Shown here: positions 57,737-64,000 of the stretch, piece after piece
Numbering within the stretch: position 1 is the stretch's first letter
How the letters are laid out: every line of letters begins with the position of its first letter
Assembly (NCBI GenBank): GCA_900318245.1
Contig: ONJT01000002.1
Coordinates: 62,001-126,000 of the forward strand
DNA from: an uncultured Bacteroidales bacterium
Lineage (GTDB): Bacteria; Bacteroidota; Bacteroidia; Bacteroidales; Paludibacteraceae
Reading direction: 5' to 3'
Length of the DNA stretch: 64,000 nt
Translations under genes and position numbers: made by a program
The notes under the pieces: model-generated
Seen by the model: only the letters and a program-made list of their open reading frames with translations
What the model was told of the DNA's origin: nothing
Databases searched by the model: none

Positions 57737-59263
57737 TTACTTTTCTGCAATAAATCGCGTTTCGAGCATTCCCAGGGACTGATTCTCCACCACTTTGATA
57801 CCGTACTTACGTCTCCACTGGCCGGCTAAGGAACGCCAGAAACCGCGCGTGACGTAGGAATAGATGTAGGGGTGAAGATGCAACTGCAACCCCTTTCCGT
57901 GGTGTAGGAACTCCTGTTCGCATTGCTCTGCGAGTTGGTCGGTAAAGAGTATCGATGCTTGGATCTTCCCCTTGCCGCCGCAGGTCGGACAGGTCTCTTC
58001 CACCTGCACTTCCACTGCCGGACGCACGCGCTGACGCGTGATCTGCATCAGGCCGAACTTACTGAGCGGCAAGACATTATGCTTCGCCCGGTCGCGGTCC
58101 ATGAGCTTGCGTACGAAGTCATAGAGCTGCTGCTGATGGCCTTTATCGTTCATGTCGATGAAATCGACGATGATGATGCCGCCGATATCGCGCAGACGCA
58201 ACTGATGTACCAACTCCTCTGCTGCCAGCATGTTAAACTGGAAGGCATTCTCCTCTTGGTCCTCGTAGATCTTCTTGCTGCCGGAATTGACATCAATGGA
58301 GAACAGTGCTTCGGTTTTGTCGATAATGAGGTAACCTCCATGCTTAAAACCGACCGTTCTGCCGAGTCCCGTCTTCATTTGGCGGGTGATGTCGAAATGG
58401 TCAAAGATCGGCTGCGTGCCGTCGTAAAACTTCACGATCTTCGCGCTCTCGGGTGCGATGAGTTCCAAATACTGCCGTACTTCGTTGTAGATATCGCGGT
58501 CATTGATTTGGATGGTGGTGAAGTCGGGACTGAGGACGTCGCGGATAATACCGAGCGTACGTCCCATCTCTTCGCTAACCAGACTGACGGGTTCTTTCTG
58601 CTGCAGGGTCTTGATGGTCTCTTGCCACCGCTCCACGAGCAACCGTAACTCATTGTCCAGTTCAGCCACGCGCTTGTCTTCGGCTACAGTACGAACGATG
58701 ATGCCAAACCCTTGCGGTTTGATAGAGAGCATCAGTTGTTTGAGACGCTGGCGTTCTGCCTCGCGTTTAATCTTCTGACTGACCATTACACCGTCAGAGA
58801 AGGGGATGAGGACGATATTACGTCCTGCGATAGAGATCTCGGCCGTGAGGCGCGGACCCTTGGTATTGATCGGCTCCTTAGAGACCTGCACCAGAATAGG
58901 ATCACCTACCTTCAGTACCTCTGCGATCTGTCCTTCTTTACCCACCTCGGGCTGCCGCGGGGTCTTTTGAATCAAAGGCACGCGACGTCTATCCGAGACG
59001 GCTTTGGTGACATAGGTCTGCAGCGTTCGAAACTGAGAACCTAAATCCAGATAATGCAGAAAAGCTTCTTTTTCGTGACCTACATCCACAAAGACTGCGT
59101 TGAGCGCCGGCATCACTTTCTTGACGCGCCCGTAGTAAATATTTCCTACGGCGAAGTTGTCCTGGTCGCGTTTCTCACGCGCCACTTCTTGCAAGCGGTC
59201 ATCCTCTGTCAGCGCGATCGAAATCTCTTGCGGCTGTACGTCCACAATTAATTCGCTTTTCAT
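57737..59263 (-). CDS. rng: Ribonuclease G/E family endoribonuclease
   Basis: 508 residues, RNase G length. N-terminal S1 domain (NIYYGRVKKVMPALNAVFVDVGHEKEAFLHYLDL), then 5' sensor and catalytic DNase-like part with the Mg-binding Asp pair (SIDVNSGSKK; IIIVDFIDMNDKGH) and the Zn-link CPTCGGKG. It processes rRNA and decays mRNA in the cytosol. The terminator hairpin at 59286-59335 lies just upstream, between the COX24-like gene and rng. Confidence 0.95.
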   Translation of the reverse strand: MKSELIVDVQPQEISIALTEDDRLQEVAREKRDQDNFAVGNIYYGRVKKVMPALNAVFVDVGHEKEAFLHYLDLGSQFRTLQTYVTKAVSDRRRVPLIQKTPRQPEVGKEGQIAEVLKVGDPILVQVSKEPINTKGPRLTAEISIAGRNIVLIPFSDGVMVSQKIKREAERQRLKQLMLSIKPQGFGIIVRTVAEDKRVAELDNELRLLVERWQETIKTLQQKEPVSLVSEEMGRTLGIIRDVLSPDFTTIQINDRDIYNEVRQYLELIAPESAKIVKFYDGTQPIFDHFDITRQMKTGLGRTVGFKHGGYLIIDKTEALFSIDVNSGSKKIYEDQEENAFQFNMLAAEELVHQLRLRDIGGIIIVDFIDMNDKGHQQQLYDFVRKLMDRDRAKHNVLPLSKFGLMQITRQRVRPAVEVQVEETCPTCGGKGKIQASILFTDQLAEQCEQEFLHHGKGLQLHLHPYIYSYVTRGFWRSLAGQWRRKYGIKVVENQSLGMLETRFIAEK

Positions 59264-59285
59264 ACTTGAAAGGATTAAATCAATA

Positions 59286-59335
59286 AATAAAAAAGCCTTG
59301 TGGCAACGTGTCTACACTTAGACACGTCTAAAGCC
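59286..59335 (-). terminator. Terminator of the HU/COX24-like genes, upstream of rng
   Basis: Minus strand GTGGC...GCCAC enclosing CGTGTCTA/TAGACACG, followed by GGCTTTTTT. It ends 23 bp before the rng start, so it may act as an attenuator for rng. Confidence 0.7.
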
Positions 59336-59357
59336 ACAAAGCTGCATGCACCGTCAT

Positions 59358-59447
59358 TTACTTATGCTTATGACGATTCTTACGTAAGCGTTTTTTGCGC
59401 TTATGCGTAGACATCTTATGTCTCTTATGCTTCTTTCCGTTAGGCAT
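59358..59447 (-). CDS. AURKAIP1/COX24 (mS38/bS22)-like small basic protein
   Basis: 29 residues, MPNGKKHKRHKMSTHKRKKRL plus RKNRHKHK, with the KRH/STHKRKKRLRK core of the COX24/AURKAIP1 family, which in mitochondria is the ribosomal protein mS38 and in mycobacteria bS22. Too short for most gene finders. The start is 49 bp after HU on the same strand and a terminator follows. The ribosome association is inferred from the family. Confidence 0.85.
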   Translation of the reverse strand: MPNGKKHKRHKMSTHKRKKRLRKNRHKHK

Positions 59448-59496
59448 AATGAATAAAAATTAAACTGTTAGTATATATTTTTTCTTATTTTTCTGT

Positions 59497-59772
59497 TTAT
59501 GCACGCATGTCTTTAGCGAACCCCTTCGCGGGCTTGAACGAAGCAACGCGATGAGGCGGAACAGGCACAGACTTGCTGGCACTGATATTACGGGCAATTT
59601 TCGCCCTACGCAACTTAATCTGGAATGTGCCGAAGCCACGGAGATATACATTCTCTCCGCCAACCAAAGTCTTCTTTACGCTATCCATGTAGGCCTCCAC
59701 AATAGCTGTGATCGTCATCTTGTCGTACCCCGTAGCGATAGAAATGTCGTTAATGAGTTCAGCTTTAGTCAT
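59497..59772 (-). CDS. HU/IHF family DNA-binding protein
   Basis: 91 residues: MTKAELINDISIATGYDKMTITAIVEAYMDSV...LVGGENVYLRGFGTFQIKLRRAKIARNISASKSVPVPPHRVASFKPAKGF, the HU fold with the beta-arm RARIARNI...P.V...F. A nucleoid-bending protein, with its own promoter at 59820. Confidence 0.95.
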   Translation of the reverse strand: MTKAELINDISIATGYDKMTITAIVEAYMDSVKKTLVGGENVYLRGFGTFQIKLRRAKIARNISASKSVPVPPHRVASFKPAKGFAKDMRA

Positions 59773-59819
59773 AACTATATATGTGCTTTAGTTTCTCCTT
59801 GTAATGTCGAAAAATCGCG

Positions 59820-59827
59820 CAAAGGTA
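59820..59827 (-). promoter_or_regulatory. HU promoter (-7 element)
   Basis: Minus strand TACCTTTG, 48 bp before the ATG. It lies close to the divergent mutY promoter. Confidence 0.65.
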
Positions 59828-59867
59828 CTGAAAATAAATGAAATACGAAAATTTTTCTTTAAAAAAA

Positions 59868-59898
59868 TTGCAAAAATTGTTATTTTTTTGTACTTTTG
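59868..59898 (+). promoter_or_regulatory. mutY promoter
   Basis: TTG (59868-59870), 20 bp, TACTTTTG (59891-59898), 42 bp before ATG 59941. Confidence 0.72.
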
Positions 59899-59940
59899 TA
59901 CCCGATTTGGCTTTTTTAGGTCCAGAAATTGTTGAAAACT

Positions 59941-60930
59941 ATGTCCAACTCCTTATTATATAGACACTTATACGATTGGTACGAGACAAATCACCGTGCT
60001 CTTCCATGGCGTGAGACGGAGGATCCGTACGCGATCTGGCTAAGCGAGATCATCCTGCAGCAGACACGGGTGTTACAGGGTTTGGACTACTGGCGTCGGT
60101 TTATGGCGCGCTGGCCGAATGTGGAGGCCTTGGCGGCCGCTGACGAAGCCGAAGTGTTGCGCGAGTGGCAGGGGTTGGGCTATTACTCGCGGGCCCGCAA
60201 CTTGCATAAGGCGGCGCAGTTGATCGTGGAGCGCGGATGGGTGCCTTTTCCAAAGACTTTCGATGAGATTCGGGCGCTGCCCGGTGTAGGAGACTATACC
60301 GCAGGGGCGATCGCTTCTTTTGCGTACGACCTGCCCTACCCCGCGATGGACGGCAACGTATATCGGGTGGTGGCGCGGTTGTTGGATATCGACGAGGCTT
60401 TCGATACTTCGGCGGGTAAGAAACTGTTTCACCAACAGATAGAGACGCTTCTGGACCACGAGCACCCGCGACTTTTTAACTCCGCTATCATGGAGTTCGG
60501 GGCCTTGTATTGCACGCCGTCTTTAGGCGACAACTGCGCGCACTGCCCGCTGCAGGCACACTGCGCCGCCTACGCGCATGGTACGGCGGAGTTACTGCCT
60601 GTCCGCAAGCCCCGTCCGAAAGTACGGGATAGATGGTTCACCTATCACGTCTATACGGATGGCGAACATACCATCATCCAACGCCGCGAAGCTAAGGATA
60701 TCTGGTACCATTTATACGAATTCCCTTGCACAGAGGGGCAAACGGATGATAAGTATCCGTTTACGCACGTGCTCTCGCATCAGAAACTCCATGCGCGGTT
60801 TATGGTGCAGCGCGTACAAAAAATGCCGGAAATCCCCGGCACTATCGTCATTCGTTGGGACGAACTCAATGAGTATGCGCTTTCTCGATTAACGCTGCGA
60901 GCGCTTGATACACTTCAGCATAAGGCGTAG
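59941..60930 (+). CDS. mutY: A/G-specific adenine glycosylase
   Basis: 329 residues from ATG 59941 (MSNSLLYRHLYDWYETNHRALPWRETEDPYAIWLSEIILQQTRV). Helix-hairpin-helix LPGVGDYTAGAI, catalytic Asp in MDGNVYRV (about D137) and Glu in SEIILQQTRV (E36), and the FeS cysteine cluster CTPSLGDNCAHCPLQAHC. The C-terminal NUDIX-like part recognises 8-oxoG. It repairs A opposite 8-oxoguanine. The gene's last 65 bp are shared with the convergent DUF2520 gene. Confidence 0.95.
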   Translation: MSNSLLYRHLYDWYETNHRALPWRETEDPYAIWLSEIILQQTRVLQGLDYWRRFMARWPNVEALAAADEAEVLREWQGLGYYSRARNLHKAAQLIVERGWVPFPKTFDEIRALPGVGDYTAGAIASFAYDLPYPAMDGNVYRVVARLLDIDEAFDTSAGKKLFHQQIETLLDHEHPRLFNSAIMEFGALYCTPSLGDNCAHCPLQAHCAAYAHGTAELLPVRKPRPKVRDRWFTYHVYTDGEHTIIQRREAKDIWYHLYEFPCTEGQTDDKYPFTHVLSHQKLHARFMVQRVQKMPEIPGTIVIRWDELNEYALSRLTLRALDTLQHKA

Positions 60931-61597
60931 CCTTCAGTATTTCCAAATGATGGTTCATCACTTCATGGTCTCCGCGCTTGGCGGGGCCTGTCTGCGCGTC
61001 TTTTGGCTTGAGGGTATGTACCTTCGCCGCCGTCTGGTCGATAAGCGGTAAGAGGGCTTCAAAAGGTATCTGCGTGTCTTTAAGCACCTCCGCCGCGATG
61101 CGGTACATGAGGTTCGAGTAGTTATTGGCAAAGATACCGGCGATGTGCAGCCGCTCGCGGTCATGTTGCCCCGCCTCGTAGATACGGCTCGTCAGGCACT
61201 GCGCCAAAGAGTAGATGGCGGCGATGTCGTCGATATTACGGCCCTCGATGATACAAGGTATGCCGCTCCAGTCTTCGATCAGTACTTCGCGGCTGAAACT
61301 CTGGAAGAAATACAGTACGCCTGCGTGCGGTTTATCTTCGCCGAACACCTCAATAGGCATCGAACCCGAGGTATGAAGATGCAGCGCCTTCGGCGCATAG
61401 ACCTTGGAAATCACCTCCCGCAGCGCGTGATCGGCTATCGCATAAATATATACGTCGGCCTGCGGGATAGGTTCTGCGGTCGGAGGATTAGCAGTCAGCG
61501 GACGCGCATGAATGAGTTCCGCACGGATTCCCTTGCTCTCCAGCGCATGGTGGAGATTCGTCCCCACACTCCCCGCTCCGAGAATAACAATTTTCAT
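60866..61597 (-). CDS. Rossmann-like/DUF2520 protein
   Basis: 243 residues from ATG 61597 (MKIVILGAGSVGTNLHHALESKG), within reach of the promoter at 61650. The N-terminal half is a GxGxxG Rossmann domain; the C-terminal half (TSRIYEAGQHDRERLHIAGIFANNYSNLMYRIAAEVL...VYQALAALIEKA) is DUF2520. It is predicted to be an oxidoreductase of unknown substrate. Residues about 36-45 (LTANPPTAEP) come from ccgaccgcagaacc-type words. It overlaps mutY by 65 bp. Confidence 0.88.
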   Translation of the reverse strand: MKIVILGAGSVGTNLHHALESKGIRAELIHARPLTANPPTAEPIPQADVYIYAIADHALREVISKVYAPKALHLHTSGSMPIEVFGEDKPHAGVLYFFQSFSREVLIEDWSGIPCIIEGRNIDDIAAIYSLAQCLTSRIYEAGQHDRERLHIAGIFANNYSNLMYRIAAEVLKDTQIPFEALLPLIDQTAAKVHTLKPKDAQTGPAKRGDHEVMNHHLEILKATPYAEVYQALAALIEKAHTH

Positions 61598-61649
61598 ATC
61601 GTTCAACTTTTGCGCGGCTTAGAGCCGAGCATCTTATTCATTGCGGGCA

Positions 61650-61681
61650 CAAAGGTACTGCTTTTTTCTGACATACGCAAA
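61650..61681 (-). promoter_or_regulatory. Promoter of the DUF2520 gene
   Basis: Minus strand TTTG (61678-61681), 20 bp, TACCTTTG (61650-61657). Confidence 0.7.
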
Positions 61682-61757
61682 TGAAAAATACTCGGCAAAA
61701 AGTATATATACTACGTATATATAGTATAAGCGTACATTTTTTACGTGCTTTTTGTGT

Positions 61758-61801
61758 TATCCTACGGCTATCCTACGGGTATCCTACTGTTATCCTACGG
61801 C
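61758..61801. repeat. Four tandem 11-bp units
   Basis: tatcctacggc, tatcctacggg, tatcctactgt and tatcctacggc, exact 11-bp period. Confidence 0.85.
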
Positions 61802-61882
61802 GAGATATGCTTCCCGAAAGCAAAATGGATGCAGAATGAAAGGGGAATGACAAGAGCCTTACCGGAGCCTCACCTTAGCCTT

Positions 61883-61915
61883 GACTGTCGGTTGACCGTC
61901 GGCTCACCGTCGGTT
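61883..61915. repeat. Three tandem 11-bp units
   Basis: gactgtcggtt, gaccgtcggct and caccgtcggtt, then a partial cact. Same 11-bp period as the array 80 bp upstream but a different word. Confidence 0.8.
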
Positions 61916-61963
61916 CACTGAGGTTAAAGTACTGCAAAAAGAAGAATTGCCTAGCAACAAAAG

Positions 61964-61988
61964 AAAAACTCCGCGCGGTTACGCGGAG
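61964..61988 (-). terminator. Terminator of the leftward small-gene cluster
   Basis: Minus strand CTCCGCG...CGCGGAG followed by TTTTT. Confidence 0.75.
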
Positions 61989-62092
61989 CAGGGGACGAAC
62001 TAAGAACGGAATAGCATTCCTGATAATAGACGAAGATAGAAAACAATAAGCGCGGGGCTGTGCCATGCGCTTGCGGTAAACTATCGTGCATA

Positions 62093-62284
62093 TTAGGCAT
62101 TAGCCAATAACACTTTTATTTCAGAAATGGTTTCTTCAACGAGATATGACTTCATTTCTCCATTGTCATCTTTGAATCTTACATTTGCGTGCGCCCATTC
62201 GGAATCTGGTCCTAAAATCATTGATTTATCAGTTACTTGAACAGGAGTACCGTCCTTCAACAGATGTAATGTTATTGTCTTCAT
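62093..62284 (-). CDS. Small conserved hypothetical protein (63 residues)
   Basis: MKTITLHLLKDGTPVQVTDKSMILGPDSEWAHANVRFKDDNGEMKSYLVEETISEIKVLLANA. A compact beta-rich N-terminus and a helical end (VEETISEIKVLL). No firm family, but the layout LHLLKDGTPV...V..FKDDNGE...VEET is similar to the last partial gene of the window (VVEESYEQV), so the two may be related. It lies 4 bp after the 53-residue gene. Confidence 0.6.
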   Translation of the reverse strand: MKTITLHLLKDGTPVQVTDKSMILGPDSEWAHANVRFKDDNGEMKSYLVEETISEIKVLLANA

Positions 62285-62288
62285 GATG

Positions 62289-62450
62289 TTACTTTCTTGA
62301 TATATATGAAACGATTTCCGATATTTTGATTATTGCTCTATTCAGAGACTCGAAAGAACTCCTTTGATTATTATCCAGACTCTTAATCTCTTTTGTGAGC
62401 TGATCTACCTTACTTTCAATTAGAGAGAGGCGTTTTATAATATCTTCCAT
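62289..62450 (-). CDS. Small coiled-coil protein (53 residues)
   Basis: MEDIIKRLSLIESKVDQLTKEIKSLDNNQRSSFESLNRAIIKISEIVSYISRK. Heptad pattern I-L-I-V-L-I-L through the whole sequence indicates a coiled coil. No family. Its stop is 4 bp before the next start, so co-translation is likely. Too short to appear in common gene lists. Confidence 0.5.
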   Translation of the reverse strand: MEDIIKRLSLIESKVDQLTKEIKSLDNNQRSSFESLNRAIIKISEIVSYISRK

Positions 62451-62557
62451 AATAGTGTTGCGTTATACATGAATGATACTATTGTGTTGGTAATCTCTAC
62501 AAGAGAAAGAATACTGCTCGCATTACATTATAAAAACATAAGGCGAGCAGTATTAGT

Positions 62558-63592
62558 TTAGAGAGAGAATGGAGCTGTCTTGCGCCGATTATAATCATAA
62601 CCGGCCGCGATTGCTTTATTTCTCAATGACAATGCTTTATCTAAATCTTGAGGAAGAGTATTACCTGATTCATAATAATTTGCTAAAGCAATCATTGCGT
62701 AACTTGCGCCCAATTCTGCTGCTTTCAAATAGTATTTAGCAGAAGTTTTAAATGCTTCTACAGAACCTTTACGCTGACCTTTTTCGTTATATAACGCTCC
62801 CATTTCTCTATATAAGAATGCTCTTGTAGTATCGGGCATAGTTTGTGCATTCTTTTCTGCTTTATTATAATATCTAAATGCATAATCTATGTTCTGCTGT
62901 ATTCCACTAATACCTCCTCTATCATAGAGTCTACCCATAACAAAGCACGATATCGGGTCATTCATTTCTGCTCCTAACATAGCATACTTTCTTATGTTAT
63001 TTTCATCCGTTGTGTACATGTATGCGTACGCAAGGTGTCCATACACAACATGATAAGCTAAACGTACCTCATCTGAACATTGCTCTAACTTATCTGCTGC
63101 CTTACGTAAGTAAAATACGGCTGAAAGAGGTTCAACAGGTGTTACAAGCACTCGTCTATCCTTTACATCGGGATCCCAGTCACGTCTAGTTCCACGTGGA
63201 CAAGCATAAAATATACCACTAAAAACAAGAGGAAATAGTGCGCCCTTTGCTATAGCTCCTTTAATAAGATCATTGGCTTCTTTCTCATTCCCCTGTCGTG
63301 TTGACAATAAACAACCAAGCAGTCCTTCTCCTTCCGCATTTCCATTATTCATCATTTCTGTGAACAATGCTTCGAGAGCTTCGCTTTTGTCGGCTTTATC
63401 CGCATACTGGTCATACAAGTTGTACTGAGCGGCAAGATCGCCAGCTTTTGCTTTTGCGCAAAGTTGCTCAAAAGAATCTCCTTTCGGCTTGCTTGCCGAT
63501 GCTTTTTGTTTTCCTTGACTTTTTGCCGGCTTTTTTGTTTCGCCTTGCAATTCCTCTTTAACGAGGTCAATAATTTTTTGTAAAAGTCCCAT
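62558..63592 (-). CDS. Sel1/TPR-type repeat protein
   Basis: 344 residues. The first 40 residues are lysine-rich (KKPAKSQGKQKASASK), then repeated helical hairpins with AxxGxxxAxYxLyxxY (KAGDLAAQYNLYDQYADKAD), GNAEGEGLLGCLLS, NDPISCFVMGRLYDRGG, and ELGASYAMIALANYYESGNTLPQDLDKAL: degenerate Sel1-like repeats. Such proteins mediate protein-protein contacts. AT-rich compared with the housekeeping genes. Confidence 0.75.
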   Translation of the reverse strand: MGLLQKIIDLVKEELQGETKKPAKSQGKQKASASKPKGDSFEQLCAKAKAGDLAAQYNLYDQYADKADKSEALEALFTEMMNNGNAEGEGLLGCLLSTRQGNEKEANDLIKGAIAKGALFPLVFSGIFYACPRGTRRDWDPDVKDRRVLVTPVEPLSAVFYLRKAADKLEQCSDEVRLAYHVVYGHLAYAYMYTTDENNIRKYAMLGAEMNDPISCFVMGRLYDRGGISGIQQNIDYAFRYYNKAEKNAQTMPDTTRAFLYREMGALYNEKGQRKGSVEAFKTSAKYYLKAAELGASYAMIALANYYESGNTLPQDLDKALSLRNKAIAAGYDYNRRKTAPFSL

Positions 63593-63619
63593 AATTATTT
63601 AAAATTTAAGTTTAAAATA

Positions 63620-63910
63620 TTATTCACCGCCAACCTCATCGCCATAATGTGCAACATGAAGGTAGAATGCCCACCAGGCAACAAGCAGCCAAAACCAAAT
63701 ATGGCTATCAGCCAAAAACCATACTAATAATCCAGAAGTAACTATAATCAAAAATCTAGTAAAGATTTTCGGAATAGGAATATCTTCTAGTATGCTCTCT
63801 ATAAAATCAACAATGCCGCCAAGGAATCCTCCAAGAATTCCTCCAATAAACCAGCCCACTAAGAAACTGCCGATAAACCACAATATACTAGATAAAAGTC
63901 CTGCTAACAT
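63620..63910 (-). CDS. Small membrane protein
   Basis: 96 residues: SILWFIGSFLVGWFIGGILGGFLGGIVDFIESILEDI (Gly-rich hydrophobic segment), then IFTRFLIIVTSGLLVWFLADSHIWFWLLVAWWAFYLHVAHYG, two or three membrane helices. No family recognised. It is 27 bp upstream of the Sel1 gene on the same strand. Confidence 0.6.
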   Translation of the reverse strand: MLAGLLSSILWFIGSFLVGWFIGGILGGFLGGIVDFIESILEDIPIPKIFTRFLIIVTSGLLVWFLADSHIWFWLLVAWWAFYLHVAHYGDEVGGE

Positions 63911-63923
63911 TTCTATATGAATT

Positions 63924-64000
63924 TTAATTTAGTAACATCTCTCTTACTTGTTCATAAGACTCTTCGACTACAATCATTGAAGATTTTGTATTAATCCAAC
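63924..64000 (-). CDS. C-terminal end of a small protein (cut by window edge)
   Basis: About 25 codons are visible, ending WINTKSSMIVVEESYEQVREMLLN before TAA at 63924. The sequence resembles the tail of small regulatory/hypothetical proteins of the type seen at 62093 (VEET/VEES motif). The start lies outside the window. Confidence 0.45.
   Translation of the reverse strand, partial: WINTKSSMIVVEESYEQVREMLLN

Larger units (their letters stand above)
61598..62092. other. Intergenic region of repeats and a terminator
   Basis: It contains the DUF2520 promoter (61650-61681), two 11-bp repeat arrays (61758-61801 and 61883-61915), an AT palindrome (about 61703-61730) and a leftward terminator (61964-61988). 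No gene was recognised. Confidence 0.6.

Overview
The window looks like a chromosomal segment of an uncultured member of the Bacteroidota, most likely order Bacteroidales. Four things point there. Promoters repeatedly match the Bacteroidetes sigma-70 form, with TTG/TTTG about 20 bp upstream of TAnnTTTG, and Shine-Dalgarno sequences are rarely obvious. Bacteroidales-typical families are present (DUF3276, DUF4494, DUF4105/Lnb, the omega-like RpoZ, the 29-residue COX24-like protein, DUF3791/DUF3990). Gene order is Bacteroidetes-like (bamD-rpoZ-coaBC; nusB-yajC-ybbR). One secreted protein ends in what looks like a type IX secretion tail. Genus cannot be told from the sequence alone.

Layout. 1-1570: start of a DUF349-like gene and a secreted SUMF1-like protein. 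1600-3740: a small accessory module (DUF3791-DUF3990-DUF3791 plus a CPBP protease) beside tRNA-Ser(CGA), bracketed by short copies of the tRNA T-arm sequence. 3939-9584: leftward operon DUF3667 membrane protein-gcvP-two YitT paralogues. 9585-15390: an HTH gene with iteron-like repeats and a 1558-residue secreted repeat protein. 15629-20878: a defence/phage-like island holding ORF6N and Bro-N proteins, cassette-like intergenic repeats, a DpnD/PcfM protein, a strongly folded intergenic region, and a DpnII-type (GATC) restriction-modification system. 20900-21310: an orphan leftward small-RNA candidate and a structured non-coding stretch. 21469-31755: central metabolism (ppdK, SDR, SIMPL, Na/Pi transporter, a receiver/PPDK-N fusion, gdhA).

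31933-37119: a BtuB-like receptor, then an HTH-like/barrel/barrel/apbE cluster. 37177-51791: housekeeping genes almost all on the plus strand (bamD, rpoZ, coaBC, nusB, yajC, ybbR, DegT aminotransferase, rpoN, PAP2-like, Lnb-like, phosphatase, DUF4494, putative glycine-lipid acyltransferases glsA/glsB, and a YggS-HAD fusion). 51774-61597: yjjG-like, tRNA-Pro(TGG), beta-CASP nuclease, S9 peptidase, acyl-ACP thioesterase, a stand-alone RNR C-terminal-type domain, RNase G, COX24-like, HU, mutY, DUF2520. 61600-64000: repeats and a leftward run of small uncharacterised genes.

The most unusual signal is not one gene. It is a population of short word-like micro-repeats (7-21 bp periods) lying between genes and also in frame inside conserved genes. 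Examples are an identical 31-bp segment shared by an SDR gene and rpoN, and an identical 20-bp hairpin word shared by an apbE upstream region and the exact join of the YggS-HAD fusion. The second is the cassette-like island 15.6-20.9 kb, with recurring boundary sequences, near-perfect 13-17 bp palindromes and an alternative-pairing RNA fold upstream of the methylase.
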